A stretch of 64,000 nt of DNA from Tunturiibacter empetritectus (GCF_014201375.1 NZ_JACHDZ010000010.1:1-64000); one strand, 5' to 3'. Numbered from the stretch's first letter, positions 44,301 through 53,947 are shown. Numbers and translations are program-made. The notes: a model not told the origin generated them from the letters alone.

Positions 44301-47300
44301 CAGGCGCAGTTAAGCAACGAGGCTCCGCACGAGTTGTATCGCGAGAACCTGCCGTACTTTTATCCGTACATCGACTGGGCTGAGGTGCGGTCGTCTTCAG
44401 TAGATCGCATCTCTGCGCCGGTCGATGCAACGAGAGTTCAAATTCCGGCGATGTATCTGGACAGCGGCTTCGACCCGAAGGGGAACCCGGGCGAGGTGTT
44501 CGTGCAGGCGATCAGTAGTACGGAGCTGTCGTTTGGCAGACAAGGCAGAGTGGATCAATCGGGCGGGCTTGTGTCTCCGGATGTGCTGCTGGCGGGCTTC
44601 AGCCGCAAGGCCGGACCGGTGGGCGGACGGCCTGCGATAGGAAGGCAGGGCAGACGGCCTGCGATAGGAGGGCAGGGCGGAACGATTGAGCAGTTTGGCG
44701 CGGGACGGTTCGACCCGGTTGAGTTTTTCGGAGGGTTGGAGTCGGCAAAGATTCTGGGCGGCATCAAGCTAAGCTCGGTGATTGCCGCGATTGCGCCGGA
44801 CGTGGCGTCGAACCTGGAGAAGGCGCCGAAGATGCTCGAGGAGGCGGCGTACGAGGTTGGTGCGGCGGAGCTGCGGCTTGCGGACGTGATTACCGCGTTC
44901 CAGGCAGACAGCCATGTGCTGCCGATTGCAACGCTGCTTTCTAATGAGGCCGACGCTGTGGCGGTGGCGGCGATTCCGGTACGGAATGCTGTGAACTCAG
45001 CGACTGCGCCGGGGATTGCGGAGGGTACGCGACTTGCGACAGCGATTTTGGCGTACAGCAACGCGCTGGGAAGGTTGCTCTCAAAGCCGGACCAGATCGG
45101 GCAGGAGTGGATCCGCGAGTTTGTGGAGCGCACTCTGCCGCTGAACGCATTGCTGGCGGCCGCAAGTCAACAGTTCGATGCTGTGCGCGCAGCTCTACTG
45201 GAGCAGATAAAGAGCGTGTTGCCGCTGGGAGACGCGCTGAAGCTGCTGAAAGACAACCTGGCGGATGCGGTGATCAATGTTGCGATCCAGGTGTCAGAAA
45301 GTCAACCTGCGCAGAACGTGCAGCGCACGCTGCGACAGCTTGCGCCGGAGTTTGTGGCGTTGTTGGACCTGATGCCGGTGGCGACGGATTTGAAAGCTCA
45401 GGTTGGCGCGTTGGTGGATAGCGCGACGAGTGTCGATCAGATTCCGCGGAACCTGGAACGCATCAACGCGGCGCTGTCGGATGTGGACCAGATCACGATG
45501 CGACTGACGGGCACGCAGCTCGCAGTAAGCGTGCCGACAATGCCGAAGATTATGGACAAGCTGCAGAGCGCATTTGTGCAGGTGTGGATCCGTGTGGTGG
45601 ATGCGGCCGGCGTGGATGCGGTGGAGAAGGCGGCGGAGCTGCTTTGCTCTGGTACGGCGGAGGAGGATGCGCGCAATTTGCTGCAGGCGACACGGCGGCT
45701 CCGGAAGTCGGTAATGGTGCTGGTGAATGCTGGACGGCAGTGGCCTTCGGCGCCGGCGGATCCGCGAAGCAGGCTGCAGATGGTGGTGACGCTGATGGAG
45801 GCGCAGCGCGACATCCTTGCGGCGATGGCCGACATTCAGGGTGTTGCGAACCGGTACCTGTCGCTGGGCGATTCTAAGGATCTGCTAAAGGCGGTGGATG
45901 CGCTGAGCACGGCTGCTAGTGTGGCGCGCTCGCTGGCGAATGCGAACGATCCACTGTCTGAGGCATTTGATGCCGCGGTGAAGGCTGTGCTAGCGCAGCC
46001 CGAGGTGCAGGTGTTTGTTGCCGGCAAGTATGCGGATCTGATTACGGCGCGCACTCAACTGCAGGGAATGTGGCAGAGCGCGCAGACAAACCTTGCGATC
46101 CAGGTGCAGGTGTATGCGAACGCGGTCGACTTCGTGTCGGTGATGAACGCGCCGCTGGAGTTCCTGGCGTATAGCCCGGACTTGGGCAAAGACGCGAATG
46201 CGTTTCTGAATGCGCTGGCAAAGGTGCCGGCGATTGACAGCACGCTGAGCGACAAGCTGAAAGCTCCGGTGAAGCAGATCGCAGCGCCCTGGGCGTCTCT
46301 TATCGCGAAAGTCAACACGCCGATTGCGAATAACGAAGGGCTTGAGTTTGCGCGGAAATCCGTGATCCAGATGTTTGGCCAGGCGATGCAGAATGTGACC
46401 ACCGGCTTTGCCGATGTGGACACTCAGAAGACGCTGGCGGAGACGTTGCATGCGATGCGGGAACTGGTAGCTGCGGTGATCGCGCTGTATGACACCGTAC
46501 GCAAGCAGATTGGATCGATCTCAAATGCGGCGCCCGTGCTGATTGCTGCTGGGCGCGCGAAGCTGAACGAGTTGCTCGCGAATCCACCATTTCCGACAAC
46601 GTACAAAGTATCGTTCGATTGGCATCCGGATCTGCGGGCCTTCGAGCCGGTATTTCTGCTGCGGGACGGCGCGGACATGACTATCACGGCGCAGGCCGTG
46701 CTGAAGCTGGCTCTGGCTTCGATTGGAAGCTCGGCTCCCCCATTAAGCACGAGCTTTGAGATTGAGGCTACGCTGAAGGATTTTTCGATCAACCTGATCG
46801 GAAGCCCGAGCTTTGTGATTCTGAACGTGGACAGCTTGACGTTCAAGGCGAAGGACGGAGCGAAGCCAGACGTTCGTCTGCTGCTGGATTCGGTGAAATT
46901 CGGCGAGGACATGGGCTTTGTGAAGGAACTGGCGGCGCTGTTGAATCCGAAGTCCGGACCCTTCATTGAGCTGATTGATGGCGGAGTCCGCGCGGGTTAC
47001 CGGTTTGCGGTAGAGACGCAGCCTGTGGGGTGTTTTATTCTTTCCGGACTGCGCTTTGAGGTGGCCGCGGCACTGCCGTTCAACGGCGATCCGATGCGGT
47101 GCATCTTCCAAATATCGAGCCAGCAGGAGCCATTCCTGCTTAGCTCTGGAATTTATGGCGGAGGCGGATTCCTCGGGCTTCAGCTTGGGCTTGATGGCGT
47201 GGAACTGCTGGAGGGTGCGCTCGAGTTCGGGCTAGTTGGAGCGATGAGCGTCGGGCCGATTAGCGGTAGAGGCTTCATCGTTGCAGGAATTTACTTCTCG

Positions 47301-47696
47301 ATTGCGAAGAACGATTCCAAGGTGTGCGGCTTTGTGCATGCGCACGGATACATGGACATCTTCGGATTCATCACGTTGACCCTAGATGTGTATGTGAGCG
47401 TGTGTTACGAGTCTAAGGGCGGATCGGTGTATGGCGAAGCTAATGTGTCGATCCACATCAAGATTGCATTCTTTAGCAAGGCTTTCAACTTTACGACGCG
47501 GCAGAAGTTTGCGGGCAATGGGGGCGGGTCGGCACAACGAAACCTTAGTCCGAAGATGCACAACCCTTCCCGGATCGAAACGAATCCTCATCCAGAGGAG
47601 TCGCAGGACGAGGCGCAGCAACCGGCGCGAAATGCGGCGCCGCTCTTCCCCGAAAAACAAGAGTGGGATCGCTACATCGCGCAATTCGTGGATTAA
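41382..47696 (+). CDS. Giant Tat-exported protein, uncharacterised
   Basis: A 2104-residue protein of unknown family. A twin-arginine signal, SRRSFLGMSASGSLAFALP, lies at residues 36-54, so folded export by Tat is expected. Residues ~60-1110 are beta-rich with few repeats; ~1116-1736 are a long helical region rich in Ala, Val and Leu (for example LPLNALLAAASQQFDAVRAA); ~1740-2060 return to beta strands with Gly-rich segments (YGGGGFLGLQLGLDGVELLE); the last 45 residues are polar and Pro-rich. The GTG at 41382 has CGGAG at 6 bases; a TTG at 41310 would lengthen it. It is followed after 20 bases by the second giant gene. GC-rich codon use differs from the neighbouring transfer genes by eye. Confidence 0.75.
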   Translation: MSLPPRINRSYLRSLSQTLPRKSAEQGESASATRISRRSFLGMSASGSLAFALPRREQVEVVHRENEVHLLLNNVARWSVAGDEFGERARLFVHRGADATVVSLRDGELPGSGITADFDLAIGRGRMPDAEMRMANGLTVVGDAKAWLLRISPLQGRWDARSLAPGRAWQVVFQGRPARARLDADWGLDLEGVMDVSLAGLDTMRSERCSVSLLHACELLEEQKGNDATRWVFHRGDARWRVRLDGGSPAGASLDHEDEIFDELHVESVRTEQGSIHGALLRAHPARVTVATLRPANELITSSGERFTLPLTNLRMAMTMARADTERIVVSDEGSHEEWAHGREASYLIASVPGQPQLEWNLDTDEAAVGAAPMSVSVPVEDGCLTFHAEKRPHSFWHPAGWFAPLERLFGLFHTAIPLEYFSLPLERPDDMAIMRLTFQNLELRTWPSPKLCRVNKGVGKGKDAFITVILPGQDFAEEAFFRSSPENPKPSVGAQEMDQLPGKPTDPKAAQKEVDKDLGRIDDETERWPAEKFAAKETKFVYRIPDGMDHIPFTAASMMTWTAWELQVADVAKTDAEKNRPKIAQPDNVTQIEMPWKLILSPHEKAKWSSRAMLPKQDPTKPVELWSMRFYPEGDAGSAGTDAKHPPTIPLRAIWSDDYRPVDNPTCRADATQAWPPFPDPPVRMALSPSDRNQIVHLTSNWRMPRRATYCKSGSIDNFDTPRPFEAEHMLMTSMGGYLKGKGIWDPLKIDENHALTIEEWDHTSSLGHPSADVVSYAGFLMPFGLRATLIKETKREADNWAKPPGSNRVTAAEHQRYYVKVAKQEIAPGRFGVPYAGREMSWTVLANSFTTLPLNDAESIDQPGHAGTKQTWSLFWPMVMGKLVQFPVSLHDVASGSVTLGMPMAFVGVDVAQTSPAGGASVSAKTAVDFYNAGGPGIDTRDVVEFGGARLAFAPPLVGGDTDLLVQRVFFQAQLSNEAPHELYRENLPYFYPYIDWAEVRSSSVDRISAPVDATRVQIPAMYLDSGFDPKGNPGEVFVQAISSTELSFGRQGRVDQSGGLVSPDVLLAGFSRKAGPVGGRPAIGRQGRRPAIGGQGGTIEQFGAGRFDPVEFFGGLESAKILGGIKLSSVIAAIAPDVASNLEKAPKMLEEAAYEVGAAELRLADVITAFQADSHVLPIATLLSNEADAVAVAAIPVRNAVNSATAPGIAEGTRLATAILAYSNALGRLLSKPDQIGQEWIREFVERTLPLNALLAAASQQFDAVRAALLEQIKSVLPLGDALKLLKDNLADAVINVAIQVSESQPAQNVQRTLRQLAPEFVALLDLMPVATDLKAQVGALVDSATSVDQIPRNLERINAALSDVDQITMRLTGTQLAVSVPTMPKIMDKLQSAFVQVWIRVVDAAGVDAVEKAAELLCSGTAEEDARNLLQATRRLRKSVMVLVNAGRQWPSAPADPRSRLQMVVTLMEAQRDILAAMADIQGVANRYLSLGDSKDLLKAVDALSTAASVARSLANANDPLSEAFDAAVKAVLAQPEVQVFVAGKYADLITARTQLQGMWQSAQTNLAIQVQVYANAVDFVSVMNAPLEFLAYSPDLGKDANAFLNALAKVPAIDSTLSDKLKAPVKQIAAPWASLIAKVNTPIANNEGLEFARKSVIQMFGQAMQNVTTGFADVDTQKTLAETLHAMRELVAAVIALYDTVRKQIGSISNAAPVLIAAGRAKLNELLANPPFPTTYKVSFDWHPDLRAFEPVFLLRDGADMTITAQAVLKLALASIGSSAPPLSTSFEIEATLKDFSINLIGSPSFVILNVDSLTFKAKDGAKPDVRLLLDSVKFGEDMGFVKELAALLNPKSGPFIELIDGGVRAGYRFAVETQPVGCFILSGLRFEVAAALPFNGDPMRCIFQISSQQEPFLLSSGIYGGGGFLGLQLGLDGVELLEGALEFGLVGAMSVGPISGRGFIVAGIYFSIAKNDSKVCGFVHAHGYMDIFGFITLTLDVYVSVCYESKGGSVYGEANVSIHIKIAFFSKAFNFTTRQKFAGNGGGSAQRNLSPKMHNPSRIETNPHPEESQDEAQQPARNAAPLFPEKQEWDRYIAQFVD
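44626..44679 (+). repeat. Two tandem 27-bp repeats in giant gene
   Basis: Two near-identical 27-base units starting GACGGCCTGCGATAGGA encode RRPAIGRQG then RRPAIGGQG, a basic linker at the border of the beta-rich and helical regions. Confidence 0.8.
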
Positions 47697-47716
47697 CACG
47701 GGACGGAGGAATTAAC

Positions 47717-50700
47717 TTGGCAAGACTTTATGTAACGACGATCCCGAACGGATTTGTAAACGCGGCGAAGGACGCGACGGACCAGACAGCGCGCGTCAGC
47801 GTCGTTTTGGTTCCTGAGCTTGGAGAAAACGAAGCATTCGAGTCCTCGATCTTTGCCGAGTGGCCACGCAAGGTGGATAAACTGAAGTGGCAGGTTGCTG
47901 TGAAGGGGCAGGCGTCGGTGGACGCGATGTTGGAGACCACGTTTTCCGTGAATGCGGAGATCGAAACCGCGATGTGGAAGGCGATCTTTGGCGTTGATGG
48001 CGATAAGCGCGCGACAGGCGGAAACGAGACAGCAGCGAAGATGCGAGCCATGCAATTCGTATCGCACGACGCCGGGCTATTACACCAGCGCAATATGCGG
48101 GCGCGGATGCTACACGCGGTTGCCCTTGCGCTGGATGTGCAGGTAGAAGAGACCAAGCTAAAGCTTACGGACCCTGGAACTCTTAAAGCGGATACGGAGA
48201 AGCTGCTGAAGTCACTGATGATGCAGTCGAATATGGCTCTGAGAAACTATGTGGAAGTGCTTCCGGTTTCTTCGAGCGTACACCCGGTGCTGGGCATGCC
48301 AGAAAGGGCTCGTACCTTTTACGAACGGGTGTGGTCGACGAAGTTAGAGGCGGCCTTCGAATGGTGGCATGAAGCCCTCAAGAAGACGACGGGTGCGTTT
48401 GGTGACGCAGTGTGGCATGGCCTTGAGCCCTTTCTGAGACGCCTTCCCGCAGATGACGGACCGAAGGGATTTGAGAAGGTTTTGCTGTTACGCCATCACG
48501 TTCGCTTGAATCATGACAAGCGCGATTCCGATCCTAACGATGTGACCGTCTACCTAGTGGATGAGATGAGCGAGGCGCTGAGCGACTTCGATGGCCTACG
48601 CGCGGCGCAGAGGTCGGCGAAGCTGATTGCTGACGCAGAGGACAAACTGAAGAAAAATGTCGCAGACGGTAAGTGTCAGCCAGATGGAATGACGGCGATG
48701 ATACTGAGGAGATATCGCTTTTTGGAAGGGGGAGTGAAAGAGCATTCGAGCGGGACGATCTCGGCTGACGCACAGCGAAACCTGATGAAGATATCTCGCA
48801 AATACTTTGCGAGTGCACCATTTCCGCCTACAGTGACCGATAAAACGCTGGAGTACGTGGATGAGCTGCTTGGGTTTCTGGAGAACGAAGTCCCCGTGCA
48901 TCGGAGCGCCTCCTTGGAGCAGGATGACGAAGTGCTTCAGGCATATTTGAACTTCGTTCTGTTCCACTGGGCTCCGATGTTGCCGATGCATCGCTCGACG
49001 AGGGCGCAAGGCGATGGGGATCCTCTGGATGTGCCGGACTTTGCGCAGGTGCTTCATCTGTTGCAGAGTTATCCGGCGCTGCTGCGTCCGCTAGGATTGA
49101 TCTTCGATCTGACGTTCAAGCTAGCAAGCGGTGTAACGGATGGTGAGATCTCCGCGAGCGCGACGATTCCCCGCGTGGCGCCAGCGGACTTAACGGTGAC
49201 ACCGTCGACGACGGCATTTGTGGTGGATAAGACCACGAGTGCTCGAAGATTTTATACCAAGCCGCGCGGCGTGGGAATTACAGGAAGGTTGTTGAACTTG
49301 AACGCGAAGCTGAACAACGCGGCGGCGTATGCGCTGGTGACGGAAGAGAGTGATCTTGCCACGCAGAAGGCGTTGCACAACGTGAACAACGCCCAGCGCG
49401 CGGAGGAGTACAAGGGCGCGGCGAGCGAGATGGATCCGCTGCCAGTAGATCCGAAGACGGTGGGCAGCAGGTTGGTAATGAGTCCGCCGACGCTGAAACA
49501 GAGTTCACTGCAGGCGCCGGCAGCAGCGCAGACGGCGCAGGTGTCTCTGTTGTACAACAATCAGGCTGCTGATGTGCGGGCAACTGTAACGGAGGTGACG
49601 GAGAAGCAGATTCAGGCTGGCACGATGCGTTACTTCGCCGAAGACCTGGTGCTGGGACACAGAGTGGATGTGTCCTACAAGGACCGGACCGGCAACGAGA
49701 AGTGGTACGCGCTGTGCGAGCGGGATGGAACCTATACCGTGCGCAAATTGGGAACTGCAGGGCCGACGCATAAGTGGCGTCCGAATCCGAATGTCGTGCC
49801 TGAGATGGTGGCGGACGAAGGCTTTGTGACTCTGGCGGGCACTTCGATCGAAACTCAGACGTCGAACGACGGGCAGCTGACAAAGGTGTCGCCCTCGCTA
49901 TTCAACTGGGTGGGGTCGCCGCTGGCGCTGGAGGCGCCGGAGTTCGGCGAGGTGAACGAGGCATCGTTTCCAAATAAAAAGCCGACCGACAAGCAGATGC
50001 GGATAGGAGTGTTTCCGAAGTATGAGCCGAAGAGCAAGAGCCAGCCGTGGACGGTGCCGCTAATGTACGCGCACTCGTATAAGTTCCGCTGCCGCGTGGT
50101 GGATTTGGCAGGAAACAGCGATCCGAGCTGGATGGCGACCGATGACGCAAGTCCACTGATGGCGGTGGACTTCCGACGCAGCGATCCGATTGACGCTCCA
50201 AAGATTGTGTTGGAGAGGTGGATTGACCGGAATCGAGCGCCCGGAGAGCAACTGCAGCGCATGGTGATTCGCGATGGACGCGGAAGCGGATCTCGTGTGC
50301 TGGCTGCGCCACGCGAGAGCCTGCGGTTGGGAGAACTGCACGGGTTTGCAAAGCAGTATGAGTGGAAGCGGACGGCGTTTGAGCGACAGCGACTGAAGGA
50401 TGACGGGTCGTTCCTGTCGGTTTACGAAGCGGTGCGCGAGGGGTATCTCTCAACGATGGACACGGTGGATGAGAAACAGGATGGCGATCCGATCTTTCTC
50501 TCGCAATATCCGGGAGACCGCGCTGCGCCGAGCAATCCCTATCTGCCGGATCCGGCGGCGAAGCTGGCGCGCATCGTGCCGTTTCACCAGACGGAGAACG
50601 CATCGCTGGTGGTGAAGGTGCCGGAGCAGACACACTGGTTTCCATTTGCTACGGAAACGGCTTGGCCGAATGTTTATCCGGTTCGGGTGCGGTTGAGCAC

Positions 50701-52528
50701 TGGATCGAGGCTTCGATTCCGGACGGCTTGGACGAAGGAAGATGAGGATTTGCCGGGGCAGTCCCCGCTGATACCGCTGTTGGAGGTGACACTGCCGAAG
50801 GGGCACGTGGTGATGCTGCAGGTGAACTGCGCTGGCGCACTGGATTCAAAGCAGGTGGATCCCGCCTTTCAGCAGGCGATTGCAAAGATGCGGCCGGAAC
50901 CAAAGGTAGAGGAGTCTCTTTGGCTTTCGTCGCTGACCGGAAATGCGGGAATTGACTTTGGACTGATGGTGCAGCCGAAGGACATTTTGAACGGGCTTTC
51001 GCCGCGCCTCGTGGATGGGTCGATTCAGAGTGCGTTTCCGACGCAAGTAATCACGCTGGTGCATTCGGTGAGGCAACCGCTGGCGCCGCCGGAGACGGTT
51101 ACGCTGGTAGTCTACCGCCTGGACGGGCAGGCGACCGCAGATGTGAGCGGCAACTTGAAGGCGCATTGGCGGACGAGTGCGAAGGTTGCATTCGAGGCGC
51201 AATGGATGGAGATTGTGGACGATCCGGGAAAGCCAGAGCCATATGTGGTACACCACTCGGAACAGGCTTTCGAGTGTATTGCCCCGATTCATCCGGATGA
51301 AGAGCCGCACATTGTCGAGGCGTTTTACACCCCGCCGAATCCTCCACAGTCGGAAGATGAATTGATAAAAGCGGACACCTATGGACGTGATATTGCGAGT
51401 GGAACCCAACATGCATTCCGAAGCAAGCGGGCGCAGGAGGTGCTGTACACACCCGTCGCTACGACGCGATTTCGAGACTATTATCCGACGAAAGGAAACG
51501 ATGAAGACTTCCGGTGCAAAAGTTTGCAGCCGACAAAGGTAGTAGTTGCGAACTCTGAGCCTCCCGATCTGTTGAAGATTCGATACACGCTTCCGGCGTT
51601 CATCACGGATTCGACCTACGACGCCAGGATGCGGACTTGGAAGACCGCGAGGGTCGTCGTTCTGCGCGTCTACTTTGAACGCCCGATGCTGAGTTCGGGG
51701 AATAAGGAGTGCATTGGTGTTGTGGTGAAAGATCCAGTTACTAACGCGACGACGGTATCTATGTGGGGAGCAGACCCGACGATCGACCCGACAAAAATTC
51801 CACCGTCGCAAAAGGATGTGACTGCACGCGAGATGACGTTGGAGAACTTCAAGACGGATCTCGCGAACAAGAGAGAGGTGGACGTCTGCACTTTTCCATC
51901 GGGAGAAAAGGCGATCGTAATTCAGTATCCGATGCTGTTCTCATCCGAACATCGGATCTGGTATAGCGACATTCGCGTGGACACAGATCTAGTGCATCTG
52001 CCGTATGTGCAGTTCTCATTGGTGCGATATCAGCCGGACGGTCTTGTTCTTGATAAACCAGACATCAATGGAAAACGAAAGATCAAGCGTGACCTGCGCT
52101 GCTCGAATCCGCTCATAGCGGACTTTATCCAGGTGATGCCGGATCGATTCCTTTCGCTGACGCGGCACAACAACCGAAAGTATACCGTTATTGTGTATGG
52201 AACATTCGCTGTTGACGGTGAGCAGCAGAATCCGCAGGATAGCCCGATTGTGTGCGAGATCCAAGGCCGGCTCTTCTACGAGGGAAAAGATTTGGGGTGG
52301 CGGCCGGAGAAGGCGAAGTCGATTATACCTAACTGGGAGAAAGCCATTGACGGTCCATGCGGTGAAAAGTATTCGGGCTGGAAGATTGAGATCGAACTGA
52401 GCCATAATTCCGCTATGCGGAACTATCGTCTGAAAGTGCGAGAGCGCGAGTTGATGGAAGACTCGACGCGGCCAGATAAGAACCCCTGTTTTCGCACGTG
52501 CTATCTGAAACTGGTTGATCTGCCCTAG
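47717..52528 (+). CDS. Second giant protein, uncharacterised
   Basis: A 1603-residue protein with no family I recognise, no P-loop and no signal peptide. It opens with MARLYVTTIPNGFVNAAKDA, has mixed alpha/beta sequence to ~450, a Thr/Ala-rich beta region near 480-620, and long beta-rich stretches containing several W/F-rich motifs such as TIRYTLPAF-like strands near 1280 and FIQVMPDRFLSLTRHNNRKY near 1475. Two C-terminal Cys residues precede the end (PDKNPCFRTCYLKLVDLP). The TTG at 47717 follows GGAGG with 7-base spacing. It starts 20 bases after the first giant gene, so the two are an operon and likely partners. Confidence 0.75.
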   Translation: MARLYVTTIPNGFVNAAKDATDQTARVSVVLVPELGENEAFESSIFAEWPRKVDKLKWQVAVKGQASVDAMLETTFSVNAEIETAMWKAIFGVDGDKRATGGNETAAKMRAMQFVSHDAGLLHQRNMRARMLHAVALALDVQVEETKLKLTDPGTLKADTEKLLKSLMMQSNMALRNYVEVLPVSSSVHPVLGMPERARTFYERVWSTKLEAAFEWWHEALKKTTGAFGDAVWHGLEPFLRRLPADDGPKGFEKVLLLRHHVRLNHDKRDSDPNDVTVYLVDEMSEALSDFDGLRAAQRSAKLIADAEDKLKKNVADGKCQPDGMTAMILRRYRFLEGGVKEHSSGTISADAQRNLMKISRKYFASAPFPPTVTDKTLEYVDELLGFLENEVPVHRSASLEQDDEVLQAYLNFVLFHWAPMLPMHRSTRAQGDGDPLDVPDFAQVLHLLQSYPALLRPLGLIFDLTFKLASGVTDGEISASATIPRVAPADLTVTPSTTAFVVDKTTSARRFYTKPRGVGITGRLLNLNAKLNNAAAYALVTEESDLATQKALHNVNNAQRAEEYKGAASEMDPLPVDPKTVGSRLVMSPPTLKQSSLQAPAAAQTAQVSLLYNNQAADVRATVTEVTEKQIQAGTMRYFAEDLVLGHRVDVSYKDRTGNEKWYALCERDGTYTVRKLGTAGPTHKWRPNPNVVPEMVADEGFVTLAGTSIETQTSNDGQLTKVSPSLFNWVGSPLALEAPEFGEVNEASFPNKKPTDKQMRIGVFPKYEPKSKSQPWTVPLMYAHSYKFRCRVVDLAGNSDPSWMATDDASPLMAVDFRRSDPIDAPKIVLERWIDRNRAPGEQLQRMVIRDGRGSGSRVLAAPRESLRLGELHGFAKQYEWKRTAFERQRLKDDGSFLSVYEAVREGYLSTMDTVDEKQDGDPIFLSQYPGDRAAPSNPYLPDPAAKLARIVPFHQTENASLVVKVPEQTHWFPFATETAWPNVYPVRVRLSTGSRLRFRTAWTKEDEDLPGQSPLIPLLEVTLPKGHVVMLQVNCAGALDSKQVDPAFQQAIAKMRPEPKVEESLWLSSLTGNAGIDFGLMVQPKDILNGLSPRLVDGSIQSAFPTQVITLVHSVRQPLAPPETVTLVVYRLDGQATADVSGNLKAHWRTSAKVAFEAQWMEIVDDPGKPEPYVVHHSEQAFECIAPIHPDEEPHIVEAFYTPPNPPQSEDELIKADTYGRDIASGTQHAFRSKRAQEVLYTPVATTRFRDYYPTKGNDEDFRCKSLQPTKVVVANSEPPDLLKIRYTLPAFITDSTYDARMRTWKTARVVVLRVYFERPMLSSGNKECIGVVVKDPVTNATTVSMWGADPTIDPTKIPPSQKDVTAREMTLENFKTDLANKREVDVCTFPSGEKAIVIQYPMLFSSEHRIWYSDIRVDTDLVHLPYVQFSLVRYQPDGLVLDKPDINGKRKIKRDLRCSNPLIADFIQVMPDRFLSLTRHNNRKYTVIVYGTFAVDGEQQNPQDSPIVCEIQGRLFYEGKDLGWRPEKAKSIIPNWEKAIDGPCGEKYSGWKIEIELSHNSAMRNYRLKVRERELMEDSTRPDKNPCFRTCYLKLVDLP

Positions 52529-53053
52529 CGAGATTTATGGCAGAGCTAGGGCGTGGGCTTCTCGGCATCCACCTTGCCGCTTTTCCGGTCGCTGTGCGAG
52601 ATCGCCCGCAGGTTCCCGCACTTTGGCCCCGATCAACTCATGGCCAAGTTCCTCGACCTGTTCGCTGTTCCAGATCGTTTTGCAATTTGTGCCCATCCCT
52701 CACACGGCTCCACGGGCTGCACCGGTCCTCTCAGGACCGGCAAGACAGCTGAAGAGGATGCCCAAAAAGACGCAGATGACCACAACACTAAACATCCGGC
52801 TCACGATGCTACTACATCTTGTTAGCTTCAATCCACGCGGCGTGCGAGTTTATCTGGGCGGACCTTTTTTGTAGCTTCATCGTCCCACGTTTTCCACGGC
52901 CTCGGCATTTCCATGGCCTACCGTGAATTGAAGGATTCGAAGCTTCTGATACTATTCATCTAAATAGTTCATTACAAATAACTTATGGCCGATAACGCAG
53001 CTTACGTATAGTCGAATTGTTGAGTCAGCCGTGCTGGGTGGCTGAGCTGAAAG
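52529..53053. other. Gene-poor stretch between giant module and arsenic locus
   Basis: Short overlapping frames (for example 52537 and 52553 on the plus strand) share no consistent protein features. The sequence shifts from GC-rich to AT-rich near 52950, which marks a boundary between two imported blocks. No RNA gene or clear transposon end is visible. Confidence 0.45.
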
Positions 53054-53209
53054 GGATCTGACTTTGCCCTTGTCAGCGCCGGGAAGGTGTACACGCTGAA
53101 GGGCGGCAAGAGCCAGTTCGACAAGTTTGCCGGACAGAATGTGACCATCAAAGGAAAGGTAGATGGAAAGACAATCACGGTGGACTCGATAGCAGCTGCC
53201 AAATCCTAG
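53054..53209 (+). pseudogene. Remnant of a small OB-like secreted domain protein
   Basis: Fifty-one codons read GSDFALVSAGKVYTLKGGKS, then FDKFAGQNVTIKGKVDGK and ITVDSIAAAKS with a stop. The K-G-x-V-x-G-x-TI-V pattern is that of a small OB-like domain common in Acidobacteriota. A stop codon lies two codons upstream and there is no start, so it is a 3' fragment left by an insertion or deletion. Confidence 0.6.
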
Positions 53210-53233
53210 AGTCGGTATCTACGATTGCGGATT

Positions 53234-53857
53234 TCAGCAGCAGCCACAGCTCTCACCGCGTAGAGCGCGCCGTCCCTCGATGACCAAGATGGGCAATGCA
53301 AGGAGTGTTGCGGCTGAATCCACCCAATGTATGTGCCAAATGGCATTGATGGCTAGTCCCGCCAAAGTCACAGCAGCCAGGTAGGCACAGGTCGCTGACT
53401 GCACAGCATCCGCAGCCAAGGCTCGGTTGTTTGTAAGCCGTGCCGTCCTACGCTTCGCCCAGGCCAGAATAGGCATCACGACAAGGGCAGCAAGTGTGAT
53501 GACTATGCCACTGCAGCTCGTCTCTGGAGTGACGCCAGACACGAACGCAAGCACCGTCACGAGCGCCACTACTCCTGCAAGTACAAAAAGCAGGATTCCA
53601 GCCAGCCGTGCGGCACGGTCTCTTGTGAGCGGAAACGACGGGGCAATCGCTAGCAGAACCACGGTTGCAGACAGCAATTCCACAAAGCTATCGGCGCCGA
53701 ATGCCAGCAGCGCGGGGCTATGTGCTGAGATGGCTCCATAGAAAGACACCCCGCACTCGATCAACATCCATGCCAGCGTGATGCCCTGCAGCCAGGCTAC
53801 TTGGCGCGCCGTGTTCATAGGTAGAGAGCTGGAATGAGTTTGGACTGTATGAGCCAC
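53234..53857 (-). CDS. Cation diffusion facilitator-like membrane protein, short form
   Basis: A 207-residue protein with about five membrane helices. LAFGADSFVELLSATVVLLA resembles the CDF metal-site helix (the second ligand of the HxxxD pattern is Asp only), and ALAADAVQSATCAYLAAVTL gives a second Asp-containing helix. The cytoplasmic C-terminal domain of true CDF exporters is missing; the protein ends ESCGCC, a possible metal-binding tip. It follows acr3 on the same strand after 90 bases, so it is probably in the arsR operon. Start is GTG at 53857 or the ATG at 53818. Confidence 0.65.
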   Translation of the reverse strand: MAHTVQTHSSSLPMNTARQVAWLQGITLAWMLIECGVSFYGAISAHSPALLAFGADSFVELLSATVVLLAIAPSFPLTRDRAARLAGILLFVLAGVVALVTVLAFVSGVTPETSCSGIVITLAALVVMPILAWAKRRTARLTNNRALAADAVQSATCAYLAAVTLAGLAINAIWHIHWVDSAATLLALPILVIEGRRALRGESCGCC

Positions 53858-53947
53858 AGAAGAATGTACCGAACTGAACTTCCCGGTTCCCGCTAACGAT
53901 GCCTTATTCCACCGATTATATGAGAGCGTTCCAGCCGCAGCATGTTG

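Noticed and set aside
52515..52874. Small overlapping frames after the second giant gene
   Set aside because: Three frames overlap with no shared or recognisable protein character; treated as non-coding.
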